Shown in pieces: positions 49,266 through 57,858 of a stretch of 60,154 nt of DNA (its first letter is position 1; every line of letters starts with the position of its first letter). Position numbers and translations under genes: made by a program. The stretch spans positions 1 through 60,154 of the forward strand of contig CAYTIK010000003.1 of the NCBI GenBank assembly GCA_964438025.1, given 5' to 3'. The notes under the pieces are model-generated. The model did not search any database. It was not told the origin of the DNA and worked only from the letters and a program-made list of their open reading frames with translations. This DNA comes from GCA-002790615 sp964438025. Its GTDB lineage: Bacteria; Patescibacteriota; Minisyncoccia; Moranbacterales; UBA2206.

Positions 49266-49535
49266 TTATTCTTTTAAATCAAGTTTTTTAGCCAGTTTTT
49301 TATAAGCTTTTTCATCGGTCTTTTGGAGATACAGCATCAATTTTTTTCTTTTGGAAATCATTTTTAAGAGTCCGCGGCGGGAAGTAAAATCCTTGGAATT
49401 TTTTTTGAGATGGGTAGTGAGCTTTTTAATCTTTTCGCTGAAAAGAGCGATTTGATATTCCGGCGAGCCAGTATCTTTATCGTGCCTTTTGACTTCCTTA
49501 GTGACGCGTTCCTTTTGTTTGTTCGTGAGAGCCAT
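49266..49535 (-). CDS. rpsO: Ribosomal protein S15
   Basis: An 89-residue primary rRNA-binding protein of the small subunit. It shows the S15 signature HDKDTGSPEYQIALFSEKIKKLTTHLK with SRRGLLKMISKRKKLMLYL. The length is normal. The end precedes a hairpin terminator. Confidence 0.97.
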   Translation of the reverse strand: MALTNKQKERVTKEVKRHDKDTGSPEYQIALFSEKIKKLTTHLKKNSKDFTSRRGLLKMISKRKKLMLYLQKTDEKAYKKLAKKLDLKE

Positions 49536-49672
49536 ATTGTTCGGCGAAACGTGCGTTCCCTTTTAAAGGTGAACCAACGTTTGCTATTTATTGTTTACAA
49601 AAAATAGCATATCATAAAAAAATTGATTTGTCCAGGAATTTAAGGTATATATGATTTAGGGTATTTAATTTG

Positions 49673-49759
49673 GGAAGAGTGGCCGAGCGGTTGAAGGCGC
49701 AGCTTTCGAAAAGCTGTAAGGAAGCAATTCCTTCGTGGGTTCGAATCCCTCCTCTTCCG
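49673..49759 (+). tRNA. tRNA-Ser (CGA)
   Basis: The acceptor GGAAGAG/CTCTTCC, D-arm GGCCGAGCGGTTGAAGGC, anticodon loop TTTCGAA (anticodon CGA), long variable arm and T-arm GGGTTCGAATCCC are all present. G is the discriminator; CCA is not encoded. The 3' end is echoed in partial repeats downstream. Confidence 0.95.
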
Positions 49760-49890
49760 CAAAAGGTTCTGGTCCTGCGGACCATCAGCCGTAGGCTGAG
49801 AATCCCTGCCTACCGGCAGGCAGGCTCCCGCTTCCGCCAAAATTCAAAATTATTGCTTTTGGTGTGGGGTGAAAATCCTCCCGCTTCCGC
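49748..49890 (+). repeat. Partial repeats of the tRNA-Ser 3' end
   Basis: CTCCCGCTTCCGC occurs at 49825-49837 and 49878-49890 and is close to CTCCTCTTCCGC at the tRNA end (49749-49760). The third copy is preceded by GGGTGAAAATCC, resembling the T-arm. A GCCTACCGGCAGGC palindrome lies between. It may be a remnant of repeated integration or of a decayed tRNA. Confidence 0.6.
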
Positions 49891-49921
49891 AATTTTTAAA
49901 AATTAAAATTAAAACAAAATT

Positions 49922-50083
49922 ATGCTCACAGAAATAGAAAAACATAAACAAACCAGGAAAAAATTTCAAGATAAAATGGCTTCTTTGAGAAAAAGAAGAA
50001 TTGAAATTTTAGCCAATATTTCTAAAAAATTTGATCAACAGCAGCTAGAGTCTTTAAGAAAAAAATTGAAAGATTATGATTGA
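49922..50083 (+). CDS. Small basic helical protein
   Basis: A 53-residue ORF, MLTEIEKHKQTRKKFQDKMA with KRRIEILANISKKFDQQQLE and a Lys-rich tail. It is almost fully helical with heptad character and basic. It overlaps the following acidic protein gene by eight bases, so the pair is translationally coupled, as in many toxin-antitoxin or partner-protein operons. No family is recognised. Confidence 0.6.
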   Translation: MLTEIEKHKQTRKKFQDKMASLRKRRIEILANISKKFDQQQLESLRKKLKDYD

Positions 50084-51299
50084 AAATCAATCGAAAATTG
50101 AAACTCCAAAAAAGTCTGAAGCACTAGAGATTAAGGAAGTTTTGCATAATGTTGAATCGTCTGAAGAATCTTGTCAGCAAATAACGAGCGAATCAGAAAA
50201 AGAAACAGATCAGTTTAAGAAAGATGGAGCAGATGATCTTGCGCAAGTTGAAAATAGAGCCAGTAAAAATGAATTGTCAGTTGATAATGCAGACAAGGAT
50301 GCATTACTTGATTTGGATAAGGAAGCAGAAACGGCACAAGCCGAATTATCATCGGAAATCAATCTTTCGTCACTTCTAGATCGAGAAAAATCAGAAGCTC
50401 CTGATATTAATTTTCCGTCGCCATCTCCCGAAGAATATCATACTACGCCTACACTGCCAGATAAAACGGAAAATAAAGTGACTTCGCCTCCAATTAAAGA
50501 AGTACGGAGTAATTTGTCTGTTGAAAATAAATCTTCGATAGAATTAAAAAATGATTCAATGTTTGCAGAAAAAGAATTAGAGCAGGATTTTCTAACCAGC
50601 AGAGAACAAATACCAGAAGAAGAAAATCTGGGTAGAATAGCGGAAAAATTTTTTCCTGCAGACGAAACAAAAGAAAGAAGCGTAAAAATTTTAAATCATT
50701 TCCAAAACGGAACACTACTTGCTCATACTGCAAATATAGAGCAGATTGATTCGCTTTTAGATGTATTTAATCGTGAGAGAGAGATTAAAAATCTTTCGAC
50801 ATCATTGATTGCTGAAGGTGGCTATAATGCTCTTTATGGAGCGAGAGGAACGGGATTATTATTTGACGGTGAGAAAGTAAATCTTGAGCATATTTCAAAA
50901 GAAGATAGTAGCTCAAGTGGGCAAAGCAATGAATTCCATGCATCTAATCATGCTAAGGTCGAATCATTAAAAGAACTTGCAGATTACCTTAAATCATCAG
51001 AGGCAACTAGCATTAGTGAAGTGAATATAAGCCTTGATTCACCCAAGGAGTTATTAGGTATTTTAAGCAGAAATTCTGTTAGTGGCAAACTAGATGCAGT
51101 AATAATGCATATCAAAATGGGAGGTAGATTGCCACTTTTTGTTTTGGTAGAAAAAACCGGAACTCAAAATAAAAACGGTAATTTAATTAATATTGAAGAA
51201 TGGAAACCATCAAGAAACGAAGTGGCTCAGCTTATTGAAAAATATCCCGTAAAAAGAGCACGCGCAAGATATGAAAAAATTCTAAAATATATACAATAA
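50076..51299 (+). CDS. Acidic protein with unknown C-terminal domain
   Basis: A 407-residue protein that I do not recognise. Residues 1-185 are highly acidic and Ser/Glu-rich (disordered, no cysteine except one). Residues about 190-407 look folded: LAHTANIEQIDSLLDVFNRE, SLIAEGGYNALYGARGTGLLFDGE, ISLDSPKELLGILSRNSVSG, VIMHIKMGGRLPLFVLVEK. No signal peptide or membrane span. It follows a 53-residue basic ORF and lies downstream of tRNA-Ser, as expected for an accessory insertion. The function is unknown. Confidence 0.7.
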   Translation: MIENQSKIETPKKSEALEIKEVLHNVESSEESCQQITSESEKETDQFKKDGADDLAQVENRASKNELSVDNADKDALLDLDKEAETAQAELSSEINLSSLLDREKSEAPDINFPSPSPEEYHTTPTLPDKTENKVTSPPIKEVRSNLSVENKSSIELKNDSMFAEKELEQDFLTSREQIPEEENLGRIAEKFFPADETKERSVKILNHFQNGTLLAHTANIEQIDSLLDVFNREREIKNLSTSLIAEGGYNALYGARGTGLLFDGEKVNLEHISKEDSSSSGQSNEFHASNHAKVESLKELADYLKSSEATSISEVNISLDSPKELLGILSRNSVSGKLDAVIMHIKMGGRLPLFVLVEKTGTQNKNGNLINIEEWKPSRNEVAQLIEKYPVKRARARYEKILKYIQ

Positions 51300-51435
51300 G
51301 TTTATTTTAAATGTAAGAATCTCTGTAAGGCAATCCTAAATACTCATGACTGTTTTTATATCCAATAAATATTTTCTAAGGATTCTTTTTAAAAACCAAA
51401 AATAAAATCATCGGCTTAAAGTTTTTAGATATTTT

Positions 51436-51810
51436 TTACTTTTTCCACAAACCGTGGATGTTGCAATAAGCGCGGACTTGAAAGTCGGTGGCGGATAGTT
51501 CAAATTCCACTTCCGGTGCATTGCCGGGTTTCAGAAATTTTCGCAAACACTCATTGGTGGTTTCAATTTCGATCCATTCGATAAAATGCTTCTCTTCCAT
51601 CGGGTGAGGAATGGAGCCAATTTCGACAGTCACTTTTTGACCATCAACTTCCACGACCGGCAAATGTTTTTCTTGCCCCTCGTCTTGGCTTTTTTCCGTC
51701 ATTTTTTCCATCGGTTGGCCGCAGCAGACCAACTCACCTACTCCCGCGTGGAGCACTTCCACGATATTGCCGCAGAAATTACATTTGTAAACTTCCTTTT
51801 TTTGCGTCAT
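51436..51810 (-). CDS. dfx: Desulfoferrodoxin (superoxide reductase)
   Basis: A 124-residue iron protein. The N-terminal rubredoxin-like centre has YKCNFCG and LVCCGQPM; the C-terminal superoxide reductase centre has EKHLPVV, HPMEEKHFIEWI and AYCNIHGLWKK, giving the His4-Cys iron site. It reduces superoxide without making oxygen, fitting an anaerobic host. The promoter TGCTATAAT (51847-51839, minus) lies 28 bases before the ATG. Confidence 0.96.
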   Translation of the reverse strand: MTQKKEVYKCNFCGNIVEVLHAGVGELVCCGQPMEKMTEKSQDEGQEKHLPVVEVDGQKVTVEIGSIPHPMEEKHFIEWIEIETTNECLRKFLKPGNAPEVEFELSATDFQVRAYCNIHGLWKK

Positions 51811-51838
51811 AAATTTTCTTTTAATTGATTATGACTCT

Positions 51839-51847
51839 ATTATAGCA
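51839..51847 (-). promoter_or_regulatory. Extended -10 promoter of dfx
   Basis: TGCTATAAT read leftward. No good -35 exists because the hairpin at 51861-51890 occupies that position, which hints at an activator or a regulated structure. Confidence 0.6.
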
Positions 51848-51860
51848 AAAAAAATGCTTT

Positions 51861-51890
51861 ACCCCCATACCAATGTATTGGTGTGGGGGT
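51861..51890. promoter_or_regulatory. Strong hairpin in the divergent dfx / DUF4446 region
   Basis: ACCCCCATACCAA pairs with TTGGTGTGGGGGT around TGTA, with one G-T. It lies upstream of the dfx -10, where a -35 would be, and 65 bases before the DUF4446 start. It may be an operator (a dyad) or a transcript-end structure. Confidence 0.55.
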
Positions 51891-51954
51891 TTACATAAGT
51901 AAGGATAAATGCTAGGCTCAAATAAGCATTAGAATTAAAAAAAAGCTATTTTAT

Positions 51955-52458
51955 ATGTCAGACGTTTTAAATTTTTTGGGAAACAATTGGGCGCTAATTC
52001 TAGCTTTTATTTTAATTTTGAGTGAAGTCATTTGGATAATTATCTTGCAAGTTAGTTTGAGAAAAATAAAGAAAAATCAAGCTTCTATTGGCGGAGGCAG
52101 TAAAAGCTTGGAAGAAACGGTTATTGAGCAAGCGAAAAATCTCAAGGTTTTGGATAAAGATATCCACGAATTGTATAATATTTCCAATCAAATAAATGCT
52201 TTAGCGCTCCGCAGTTTGCATAAAGTCGGCATGGTGCGGTTCAACCCCTTTAACGATATGGGCGGAGATCAGAGTTTTGCCCTGGCCTTGCTGAATGGTA
52301 AAAATAACGGACTAGTAATTTCTTCGCTCTATACCAAAGAAGGCACGCGAGTTTTTTCTAAGGCGGTAAAAGAAGGAAGAGCGGAAAAACATCCACTGAC
52401 AGAGGAAGAGGAAGCGGCCATAAAAATTGCTCTGGCCAAAGAAGAGAGAAAGGTTTAA
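51955..52458 (+). CDS. DUF4446 membrane protein
   Basis: A 167-residue protein with one membrane helix (LNFLGNNWALILAFILILSEVIWIIIL, about 5-31), a coiled region and a conserved C-terminal domain VGMVRFNPFNDMGGDQSFALALLNG, LVISSLYTKEGTRVFSKAV, which matches DUF4446. The family is common in Firmicutes and CPR next to core genes, with unknown function. It lies 18 bases before infB. Confidence 0.9.
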   Translation: MSDVLNFLGNNWALILAFILILSEVIWIIILQVSLRKIKKNQASIGGGSKSLEETVIEQAKNLKVLDKDIHELYNISNQINALALRSLHKVGMVRFNPFNDMGGDQSFALALLNGKNNGLVISSLYTKEGTRVFSKAVKEGRAEKHPLTEEEEAAIKIALAKEERKV

Positions 52459-52476
52459 ATTTTATAAAGTTTTTTA

Positions 52477-54252
52477 ATGGAACCAACACCCAAGAAAATT
52501 GTCAAAGTCCCAGCCAAGATATCAGTCAAAAAACTGAGCGAGGTTTTAGGCTTGCCTATTGGGACAGTCATTGGGGAATTGATGAAAAATGGCATTCTGG
52601 CTACAATTAATGAGCAAATTGATTTTGAAACCGCGGCCATTATCGCTCAATATTTAGGCTTTGAAGTTGAGGAAGAAATTCTGGCCAAGGGTGAAGCGAT
52701 GACCTTGGAAAAACTTTTAGAAATTTTGAAAAAAGAAAAAGAAACAGGAGAAAACTTGCAATCGCGGCCGCCGGTGGTAACTATTCTGGGCCACGTGGAT
52801 CATGGCAAGACCACGCTTTTGGATAACATCCGCAAGACCAACCTGGTGGCCAAAGAATCCGGCGGAATTACGCAGCATATCAATGCTTATCAAGTTAAAA
52901 AGAAGGGTAAATTAATTACTTTTGTAGATACGCCTGGACATGAAGCCTTTAGCGCGATGCGGGAGCGCGGAGTCAGTTTGGCAGATATTGCTATTCTAGT
53001 CGTTGCCGCCGACGATGGCGTCCGTCCGCAGACCAAGGAAGTTATTGAATATCTTTTGGAGAAAAAGATTCCCACGATTGTGGCCATTAATAAAATTGAT
53101 AAACCGGAAGCGAATATTCCCCGGGTGAAAGAAGAATTGGGAAAAAATGGCATTATGGTGGAAGAATGGGGCGGACAGGTCTTGTGTTCCGAAGTCAGCG
53201 CCAAAAACAGTCTGGGCATGGATGGACTCTTAGAAAATATTTTGCTGTTAATGGAAGTGGAAGATTTTAAAGCGGATTATAAGAGGGAGGCTCTGGGTAT
53301 AGTTTTGGAATCTCATTTGGACGCACAAAAAGGTGCGGTCGCGACGATTTTAGTTAAAACTGGAATTTTAAAAGAAGGCCAGGACATTGTGGTTGGCTCA
53401 ACTTTTGGCCGAGTCAGGCGCTTGGAAGACTGGTCAGGAAAAAGGCTTAAAGAAGCCGGACCATCTACGCCGGTAAGCCTGTTTGGTTTAAGCGCGACTT
53501 GTCAGACGGATGATGTTTTACAAGCTGTCTCTAGCCGGATTATTGCTAAAACCAAATCAGATCAAAGTTCTGATGCCCAAGACTCAGCGAAAACAGGTCA
53601 AATGCAAAGAAGCCACAAGAGAATTTTGGATGAAAAAGTCAAAAGACTGCCGGTTATTCTCAAGGCAGATGTACAAGGCTCTATCGAAGCTATCGAACAG
53701 ATCCTTAATGAAATAAAATCGGACGAAGTGGCGATTGATTATATTTATCTGGGCATTGGCAACGCGACGGAATCGGATGTGCGTCTGGCGCAAGCTTCCA
53801 AGGCGATTTTGTTGGGCTTTAACGTAGAAATTACGCCCGTCGCTAAAAGAATGGCTGAAGCGAGCAAGGTGGAAGTAAAAAATTATAAGATAATTTATGA
53901 GTTGATTGAAGAAATTAAAAAACGCTTATCGCAAATGTTACCCCCGCTTAGCGAAAGGACGGATTTTGGCAAATTGAAAGTTTTAGCTATTTTCAAAAAC
54001 GGCAAAAAAGATATGATTGTCGGAGGTAAAGTAATTTCCGGTAAAATGATTAATAGCTCCCAAGTAGAAGTTGTAAGAGGTGAAAATATTATCGGTTATG
54101 GTCAGCTGGCTAATTTACAGCAGAATAAGGTTGATACCAATGAGGTGGAAGAAAATCAAGAATGTGGGATTACTTTCTTGGGTGAGACTAAGATCAAAGA
54201 AGGCGATATTTTACATTCCTACAAGGAAGAAATTAAATTGAGAAAATTATAA
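52477..54252 (+). CDS. infB: Translation initiation factor IF-2
   Basis: A 591-residue GTPase that places initiator tRNA on the ribosome. The N-terminal domain is short, with IF2_N-like VPAKISVKKLSEVLGLPIGTVIGELMKNGI. G motifs are GHVDHGKTT (105-113), DTPGHEAF and NKIDKPEA. Domain III/IV patterns (ERTDFGKLKVLAIFKNGKK) are present. The lack of a long N-terminus fits a reduced genome. It is co-transcribed with rbfA and a DHH gene. Confidence 0.96.
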   Translation: MEPTPKKIVKVPAKISVKKLSEVLGLPIGTVIGELMKNGILATINEQIDFETAAIIAQYLGFEVEEEILAKGEAMTLEKLLEILKKEKETGENLQSRPPVVTILGHVDHGKTTLLDNIRKTNLVAKESGGITQHINAYQVKKKGKLITFVDTPGHEAFSAMRERGVSLADIAILVVAADDGVRPQTKEVIEYLLEKKIPTIVAINKIDKPEANIPRVKEELGKNGIMVEEWGGQVLCSEVSAKNSLGMDGLLENILLLMEVEDFKADYKREALGIVLESHLDAQKGAVATILVKTGILKEGQDIVVGSTFGRVRRLEDWSGKRLKEAGPSTPVSLFGLSATCQTDDVLQAVSSRIIAKTKSDQSSDAQDSAKTGQMQRSHKRILDEKVKRLPVILKADVQGSIEAIEQILNEIKSDEVAIDYIYLGIGNATESDVRLAQASKAILLGFNVEITPVAKRMAEASKVEVKNYKIIYELIEEIKKRLSQMLPPLSERTDFGKLKVLAIFKNGKKDMIVGGKVISGKMINSSQVEVVRGENIIGYGQLANLQQNKVDTNEVEENQECGITFLGETKIKEGDILHSYKEEIKLRKL

Positions 54253-54253
54253 A

Positions 54254-54586
54254 ATGTCGGAAGAACGAGCGGAAAAATTAAGCGCAGCGGTCCAGCGAGA
54301 TATCAATGAAATTTTGCTTCGGGAGTTTAGTTTCAAGCCCGGAGTTTTTATCACTATTTCTCGAGTTGACACCAGCTCGGATCTTCGCTATACTCACCTA
54401 TTCTTGAGTATTTTCCCGGAGAAAGAAACGCAGTATGTTCTGCAGAGCCTCAAGAAAGAAATTTATAAAATCCAAGGCTTGCTCAATAAAAAATTAAAAA
54501 TGCGGCCGTTGCCTAAGATAGTTTTTAAGCTGGACACTTCAGAAATTGAAGCGGAAAAGATTGAAAAACTTTTGCAGGAGAATTAA
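54254..54586 (+). CDS. rbfA: Ribosome-binding factor A
   Basis: A 110-residue protein for 30S maturation. It has the KH-like pattern VQRDINEILLREF, FITISRVDTSSDLRYTHLFLSIF and the C-terminal helix IYKIQGLLNKKLKMRPLPKIVFKLD. It starts two bases after infB and ends three before the DHH gene, the usual order. Confidence 0.94.
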   Translation: MSEERAEKLSAAVQRDINEILLREFSFKPGVFITISRVDTSSDLRYTHLFLSIFPEKETQYVLQSLKKEIYKIQGLLNKKLKMRPLPKIVFKLDTSEIEAEKIEKLLQEN

Positions 54587-54588
54587 AA

Positions 54589-55584
54589 ATGCGGCTAAAA
54601 GGCTCGCATTTTTTTAAGGCTTTTATGGAAAAATTTTTAAAAGAATTTAATACTTTAGGTTATGTCATTAAAGAAGCGGATAAGATTCTACTTTTTGCCC
54701 ATTCTCGACCGGATGGAGATACGGTCGGTTCAGTTTTAGCGCTTAAGGAATATTTTACAACTCTTGGCAAAGAAGCCGTTATCGCCTGTTTTGATCCTAT
54801 GCCGGAATATTTAAATCTTTTAACCAAGGAAACTTTTAGTTTTCCTGGCCAGTTAAATTTAGGAGAATTTAAACTGATTATTGCCTGCGACAGTGTGGAG
54901 AGAGGCTTTAAAGAGATTAAAAAACAATTGCGGGAAAATCAGGTGGTGGCGCTCCTGGATCATCATCCGGATATTTCTCTTAAAGGAGACATCAACATTA
55001 TCGATGCGGAATATTCTTCGGTTTGTGAAATTGTCTTTGATTTCTTTTCTCTAAATCGAGTAGAAATCAGTAAAAAAATCGCCAATTGTTTGCTTTTAGG
55101 TATCGTGGGTGATACGGGAATCTTCCAGCATTCCAATACCACGCCGAAAATAATGCAAACGGCTTCAGAACTCATGAAAAAAGGTGCTTCTCTTTCCAAA
55201 TTAGTGGAGGCGGTTTTTGTCAATAAAAAAATATCCACGCTCAAGCTCTGGGGCCGGGCTTTTGAAAAGGCCAAGCTTAATCCGGAAAACGGCATGATTA
55301 CTTCCGTACTGACAATTAAAGATTTGGCAGAATGCGAAGCCTCTCTGGAAGATATTAATCAAGTGGCGGGAATTTTAGATACCGTTCCGGGAGCCAAATT
55401 TGCTCTGGTATTATCCGAAAGGGAGGGCGGCATAGTTAAGGGTAGCTTAAGGAGTGAAGAATATAAAGGGGTGGATGTTTCCAAAATTGCGGCGGAGTTC
55501 GGCGGCGGCGGACATAAGTTAGCCTCGGGATTTGAGGTTAAAGGTCGGATAGTGGAGGTGGAAAATGGGTGGAAAATAGTATAA
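54589..55584 (+). CDS. DHH-family phosphoesterase (NrnA-like)
   Basis: A 331-residue bifunctional oligoribonuclease/pAp-phosphatase-like protein. Motifs are LFAHSRPDGDTVGSVLAL, ACDSVERGF, LLDHHPDISL, VGDTGIFQHSN and, in the DHHA1 part, FGGGGHKLASGF. They match NrnA. It degrades short RNAs or cyclic dinucleotide products. The start at 54589 (MRLKGSHFF) or at 54628 (MEKFLKEF) cannot be chosen with confidence. Confidence 0.9.
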   Translation: MRLKGSHFFKAFMEKFLKEFNTLGYVIKEADKILLFAHSRPDGDTVGSVLALKEYFTTLGKEAVIACFDPMPEYLNLLTKETFSFPGQLNLGEFKLIIACDSVERGFKEIKKQLRENQVVALLDHHPDISLKGDINIIDAEYSSVCEIVFDFFSLNRVEISKKIANCLLLGIVGDTGIFQHSNTTPKIMQTASELMKKGASLSKLVEAVFVNKKISTLKLWGRAFEKAKLNPENGMITSVLTIKDLAECEASLEDINQVAGILDTVPGAKFALVLSEREGGIVKGSLRSEEYKGVDVSKIAAEFGGGGHKLASGFEVKGRIVEVENGWKIV

Positions 55585-55586
55585 TC

Positions 55587-55741
55587 ATGGAACATAAAAC
55601 ATAAAACATAAAACAGATATTGGATATTTTTTGTTTATAACTTCCAAGAATATTTGCTATACTTAGTAGCAAGAATTAAAAAATTTCATGGAGTAGGTCA
55701 TCTTGGTTGTTACATGTTCCATGTTTTATGTTTCATGCTTT
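55587..55741. repeat. Tandem and inverted ACATAAAAC/ATGTTTTATG repeats
   Basis: AACATAAA units occur at 55590-55612, and the inverse (TGTTCCATGTTTTATG) at 55714-55735, forming a possible long hairpin. The right arm supplies the first 13 codons of a longer Nfo frame; the true start is likely ATG 55742. No gene is seen. Confidence 0.65.
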
Positions 55742-56569
55742 ATGAACATCGGTTGTCAGGTCTCCATTGCTGGCGGAATCCAGAATGCTCCCCAAAGAGC
55801 CAGTGAACTTGGCTGTGAGTGCTTTCAAATGTTTACTCGCTCTCCTCAGGGCGGCAAAGCGTCAACTCTCACGCCGGAAATTTGTGAGGAATTTAAAATT
55901 TTAAATTTGAAATTTAAAATTAAAGCAGTTTATATCCATACGCCATACTATATCAATTTCGCTTCGGTCAATAATCGTATCCGCTACGGCTCGATGAGCG
56001 TAGTGCGCGATGAATTGGAAAGAGGTAGCCTCTTGGGCGCTAAATATGTGATAACCCATTTGGGAACAGCCAAAGATTTGGGCGAAGAAGAAGCCAAAGC
56101 CAAAACCGTTGAGATGCTGAAAAAAACCTTGGCGAGCTATAAGGGAAAAACCCGCTTGCTTTTGGAAAACAGCGCCGGTGCTGGTGCGATTATTGGCGAT
56201 GATTTGAAAGAATTAAAGGAAATAATTCGAGGCGTGGATAATCCTAAAATTGTCGGTATCTGTCTAGATACGCAACACAGCTTTGCTTCCGGCTACAATT
56301 GGAATGATTTTTCTCCTACCTTAAAAAGAATATCCAACGAATTAGGTTTGGGCTTGATTAAATTAATCCATATCAATGACAGCCAGAGCGAATGTGGTTC
56401 TAATAAAGATCGCCATGAACATCTTGGCAAAGGGAAAATAAATCTGGAAGCTTTTGCCAAAATCGTAGAATTCGCGCCCCAAAATGGCGTCGATTTGATT
56501 TTGGAAACCGAACATGATGAAGTCAAGGAAGACATTGCGCTTTTGAAAGAATTGCGGACTAAAAATTAA
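55742..56569 (+). CDS. nfo: Endonuclease IV
   Basis: A 275-residue AP endonuclease from ATG 55742 (MNIGCQVSIAGG). The TIM-barrel metal ligands appear in YIHTPYYINFAS, ITHLGTA, LLENSAGAG, GICLDTQHSFASG, IHINDSQSECGSNKDRHEHLG and LETEHDE, matching Nfo with its three zinc ions. It cuts at abasic sites in base-excision repair. A uracil-DNA glycosylase lies two genes downstream, so the two could act in one pathway. Confidence 0.95.
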   Translation: MNIGCQVSIAGGIQNAPQRASELGCECFQMFTRSPQGGKASTLTPEICEEFKILNLKFKIKAVYIHTPYYINFASVNNRIRYGSMSVVRDELERGSLLGAKYVITHLGTAKDLGEEEAKAKTVEMLKKTLASYKGKTRLLLENSAGAGAIIGDDLKELKEIIRGVDNPKIVGICLDTQHSFASGYNWNDFSPTLKRISNELGLGLIKLIHINDSQSECGSNKDRHEHLGKGKINLEAFAKIVEFAPQNGVDLILETEHDEVKEDIALLKELRTKN

Positions 56570-56580
56570 GGGGAAAATTT

Positions 56581-57087
56581 ATGCAAATTGCGATTATTTC
56601 CGACAGCCATGATAATATTCCGAATCTCAAGAAGGTTTTGAGTTATTGTACGTTGAATAAAATCGAAGGAATAATCTGCTGTGGAGATTTGGCATCTTTG
56701 GAAACTCTGGATTTTTTGAATGATAATTTTCAGGGCGAAATTTTCTTTACTTTTGGCAATATGGATAATGATTTTTTAAAAAATTATCCTTTTGAAAATA
56801 ATCAATACAAGAAAACTAAAATATTCAAAAATTTTGGAGAAGCTGAATTTGAGGGTAAGAGTATAGCTTTTATTCATTTTCCTAAAGAGGCCGAAGAGTT
56901 ATGTCAAACTGAAAAATATAATTTTGTTTTTTATGGTCATACGCACAAACCCTTCGAGGAGACTGTAAATGATTGTAAGATGCTAAATCCAGGGAACGTG
57001 GCCAACCAGTTTTATCCGCCGACTTTTGCGGTCTGGGAGACGGAAGAGGATAAATTTAGCTTGATAAGAATAAATGATCTGAAATAA
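56581..57087 (+). CDS. YfcE/MJ0936-type metallophosphoesterase
   Basis: A 168-residue calcineurin-like phosphodiesterase. The motifs are IAIISDSHDNIPNL, GIICCGDLAS, FTFGNMDND, IHF and YGHTHKPFEE with LNPGNVANQF, the order of the MJ0936/YfcE family. It hydrolyses phosphodiesters of unknown natural origin. It starts 11 bases after nfo. Confidence 0.9.
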   Translation: MQIAIISDSHDNIPNLKKVLSYCTLNKIEGIICCGDLASLETLDFLNDNFQGEIFFTFGNMDNDFLKNYPFENNQYKKTKIFKNFGEAEFEGKSIAFIHFPKEAEELCQTEKYNFVFYGHTHKPFEETVNDCKMLNPGNVANQFYPPTFAVWETEEDKFSLIRINDLK

Positions 57088-57205
57088 TTTTAAATTTTAA
57101 GTTTTAAATTTTAAATCAATTTCAAATTACTAAATTAATAAATTTTTAAAATTTGATCATTAAGATTTCATTTTAAATTTAAAATTTGTAATTTAAAATT
57201 TCCAG
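57088..57205. repeat. AT-rich inverted repeat
   Basis: Several AAATTTTAAA blocks and their inverses (TTTAAATTTAAAATT) form a long imperfect palindrome between the phosphoesterase and the glycosylase, like the sequence at 40212-40317. No gene is seen. Confidence 0.6.
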
Positions 57206-57799
57206 ATGTCTAAACAAGAACAATTAAATAATCTTAACGTAGAAATGAAGGCTTGTAATAAATGTGCTTTGCGCAAATATTGTATTCAAGTTGTCCCGGG
57301 AGATGGCAGCGCCCAGGCGCAGATTATGTTTATTGGCGAAGGGCCGGGAAAAAAGGAAGATGAGTTGGGCAAGCCTTTCGTGGGCGCGGCGGGAAAATTT
57401 TTGGATGAGATGCTAGCCATAATAAATTTGAAGCGGGAAGACGTTTACATCGTCAATACGGTCAAATGCCGTCCGCCGGAAAATAGAGATCCCCTTCCGG
57501 AAGAAAAGGAAACCTGCTGGCCTTGGCTCTTGGAACAGGTAAAGATTATCCAACCGAAATTGATTGTGACGTTGGGCAAGCACAGCATGGAAATATTTTT
57601 GCCAACTTTTAAAATATCACAAATCCATGGTCAGGCGCTGCGGAGGGAAATTCCCGAAATTGGCAAACAAATATTTTTCGCGCTCTATCACCCGGCCGCC
57701 GCTTTATATAACGGCAGTATGCGGGAAGTTTTAATTAAAGACTTTAAAAAAATTCCGAAAGTTTTAGATTTGATTGAAAAAGAGGAAAATAAAAAATAA
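57206..57799 (+). CDS. Family 4 uracil-DNA glycosylase
   Basis: A 197-residue glycosylase that removes uracil from DNA. It has the Fe-S cysteines CNKCALRKYC, then CRPP and ETCWPW, the uracil-binding GEGPGKKEDELGKPFVGAAG and the HPAAALYN motif, as in the Thermus-type family 4 enzymes. The gene ends before a GCCGC/GCGGC terminator and works in repair with nfo. Confidence 0.94.
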   Translation: MSKQEQLNNLNVEMKACNKCALRKYCIQVVPGDGSAQAQIMFIGEGPGKKEDELGKPFVGAAGKFLDEMLAIINLKREDVYIVNTVKCRPPENRDPLPEEKETCWPWLLEQVKIIQPKLIVTLGKHSMEIFLPTFKISQIHGQALRREIPEIGKQIFFALYHPAAALYNGSMREVLIKDFKKIPKVLDLIEKEENKK

Positions 57800-57838
57800 A
57801 AAAGAAAAGACTCGGAGATTTCTCCCCGAGTCGAGTTT

Positions 57839-57858
57839 GCCGCTAGGCGGCTTTTTTT
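57839..57858 (+). terminator. Terminator of the glycosylase operon
   Basis: GCCGC/GCGGC with a TAG loop, then T7. A weaker stem GACTCGG/CCGAGTC lies just upstream. On the minus strand the same bases are the last codons (GCC GCC TAG) of the zinc-finger ORF. Confidence 0.85.

Noticed and set aside
55587..55741. A phase-variation tandem repeat in nfo
   Set aside because: The repeat lies outside the conserved Nfo frame; the internal ATG at 55742 gives a normal start.
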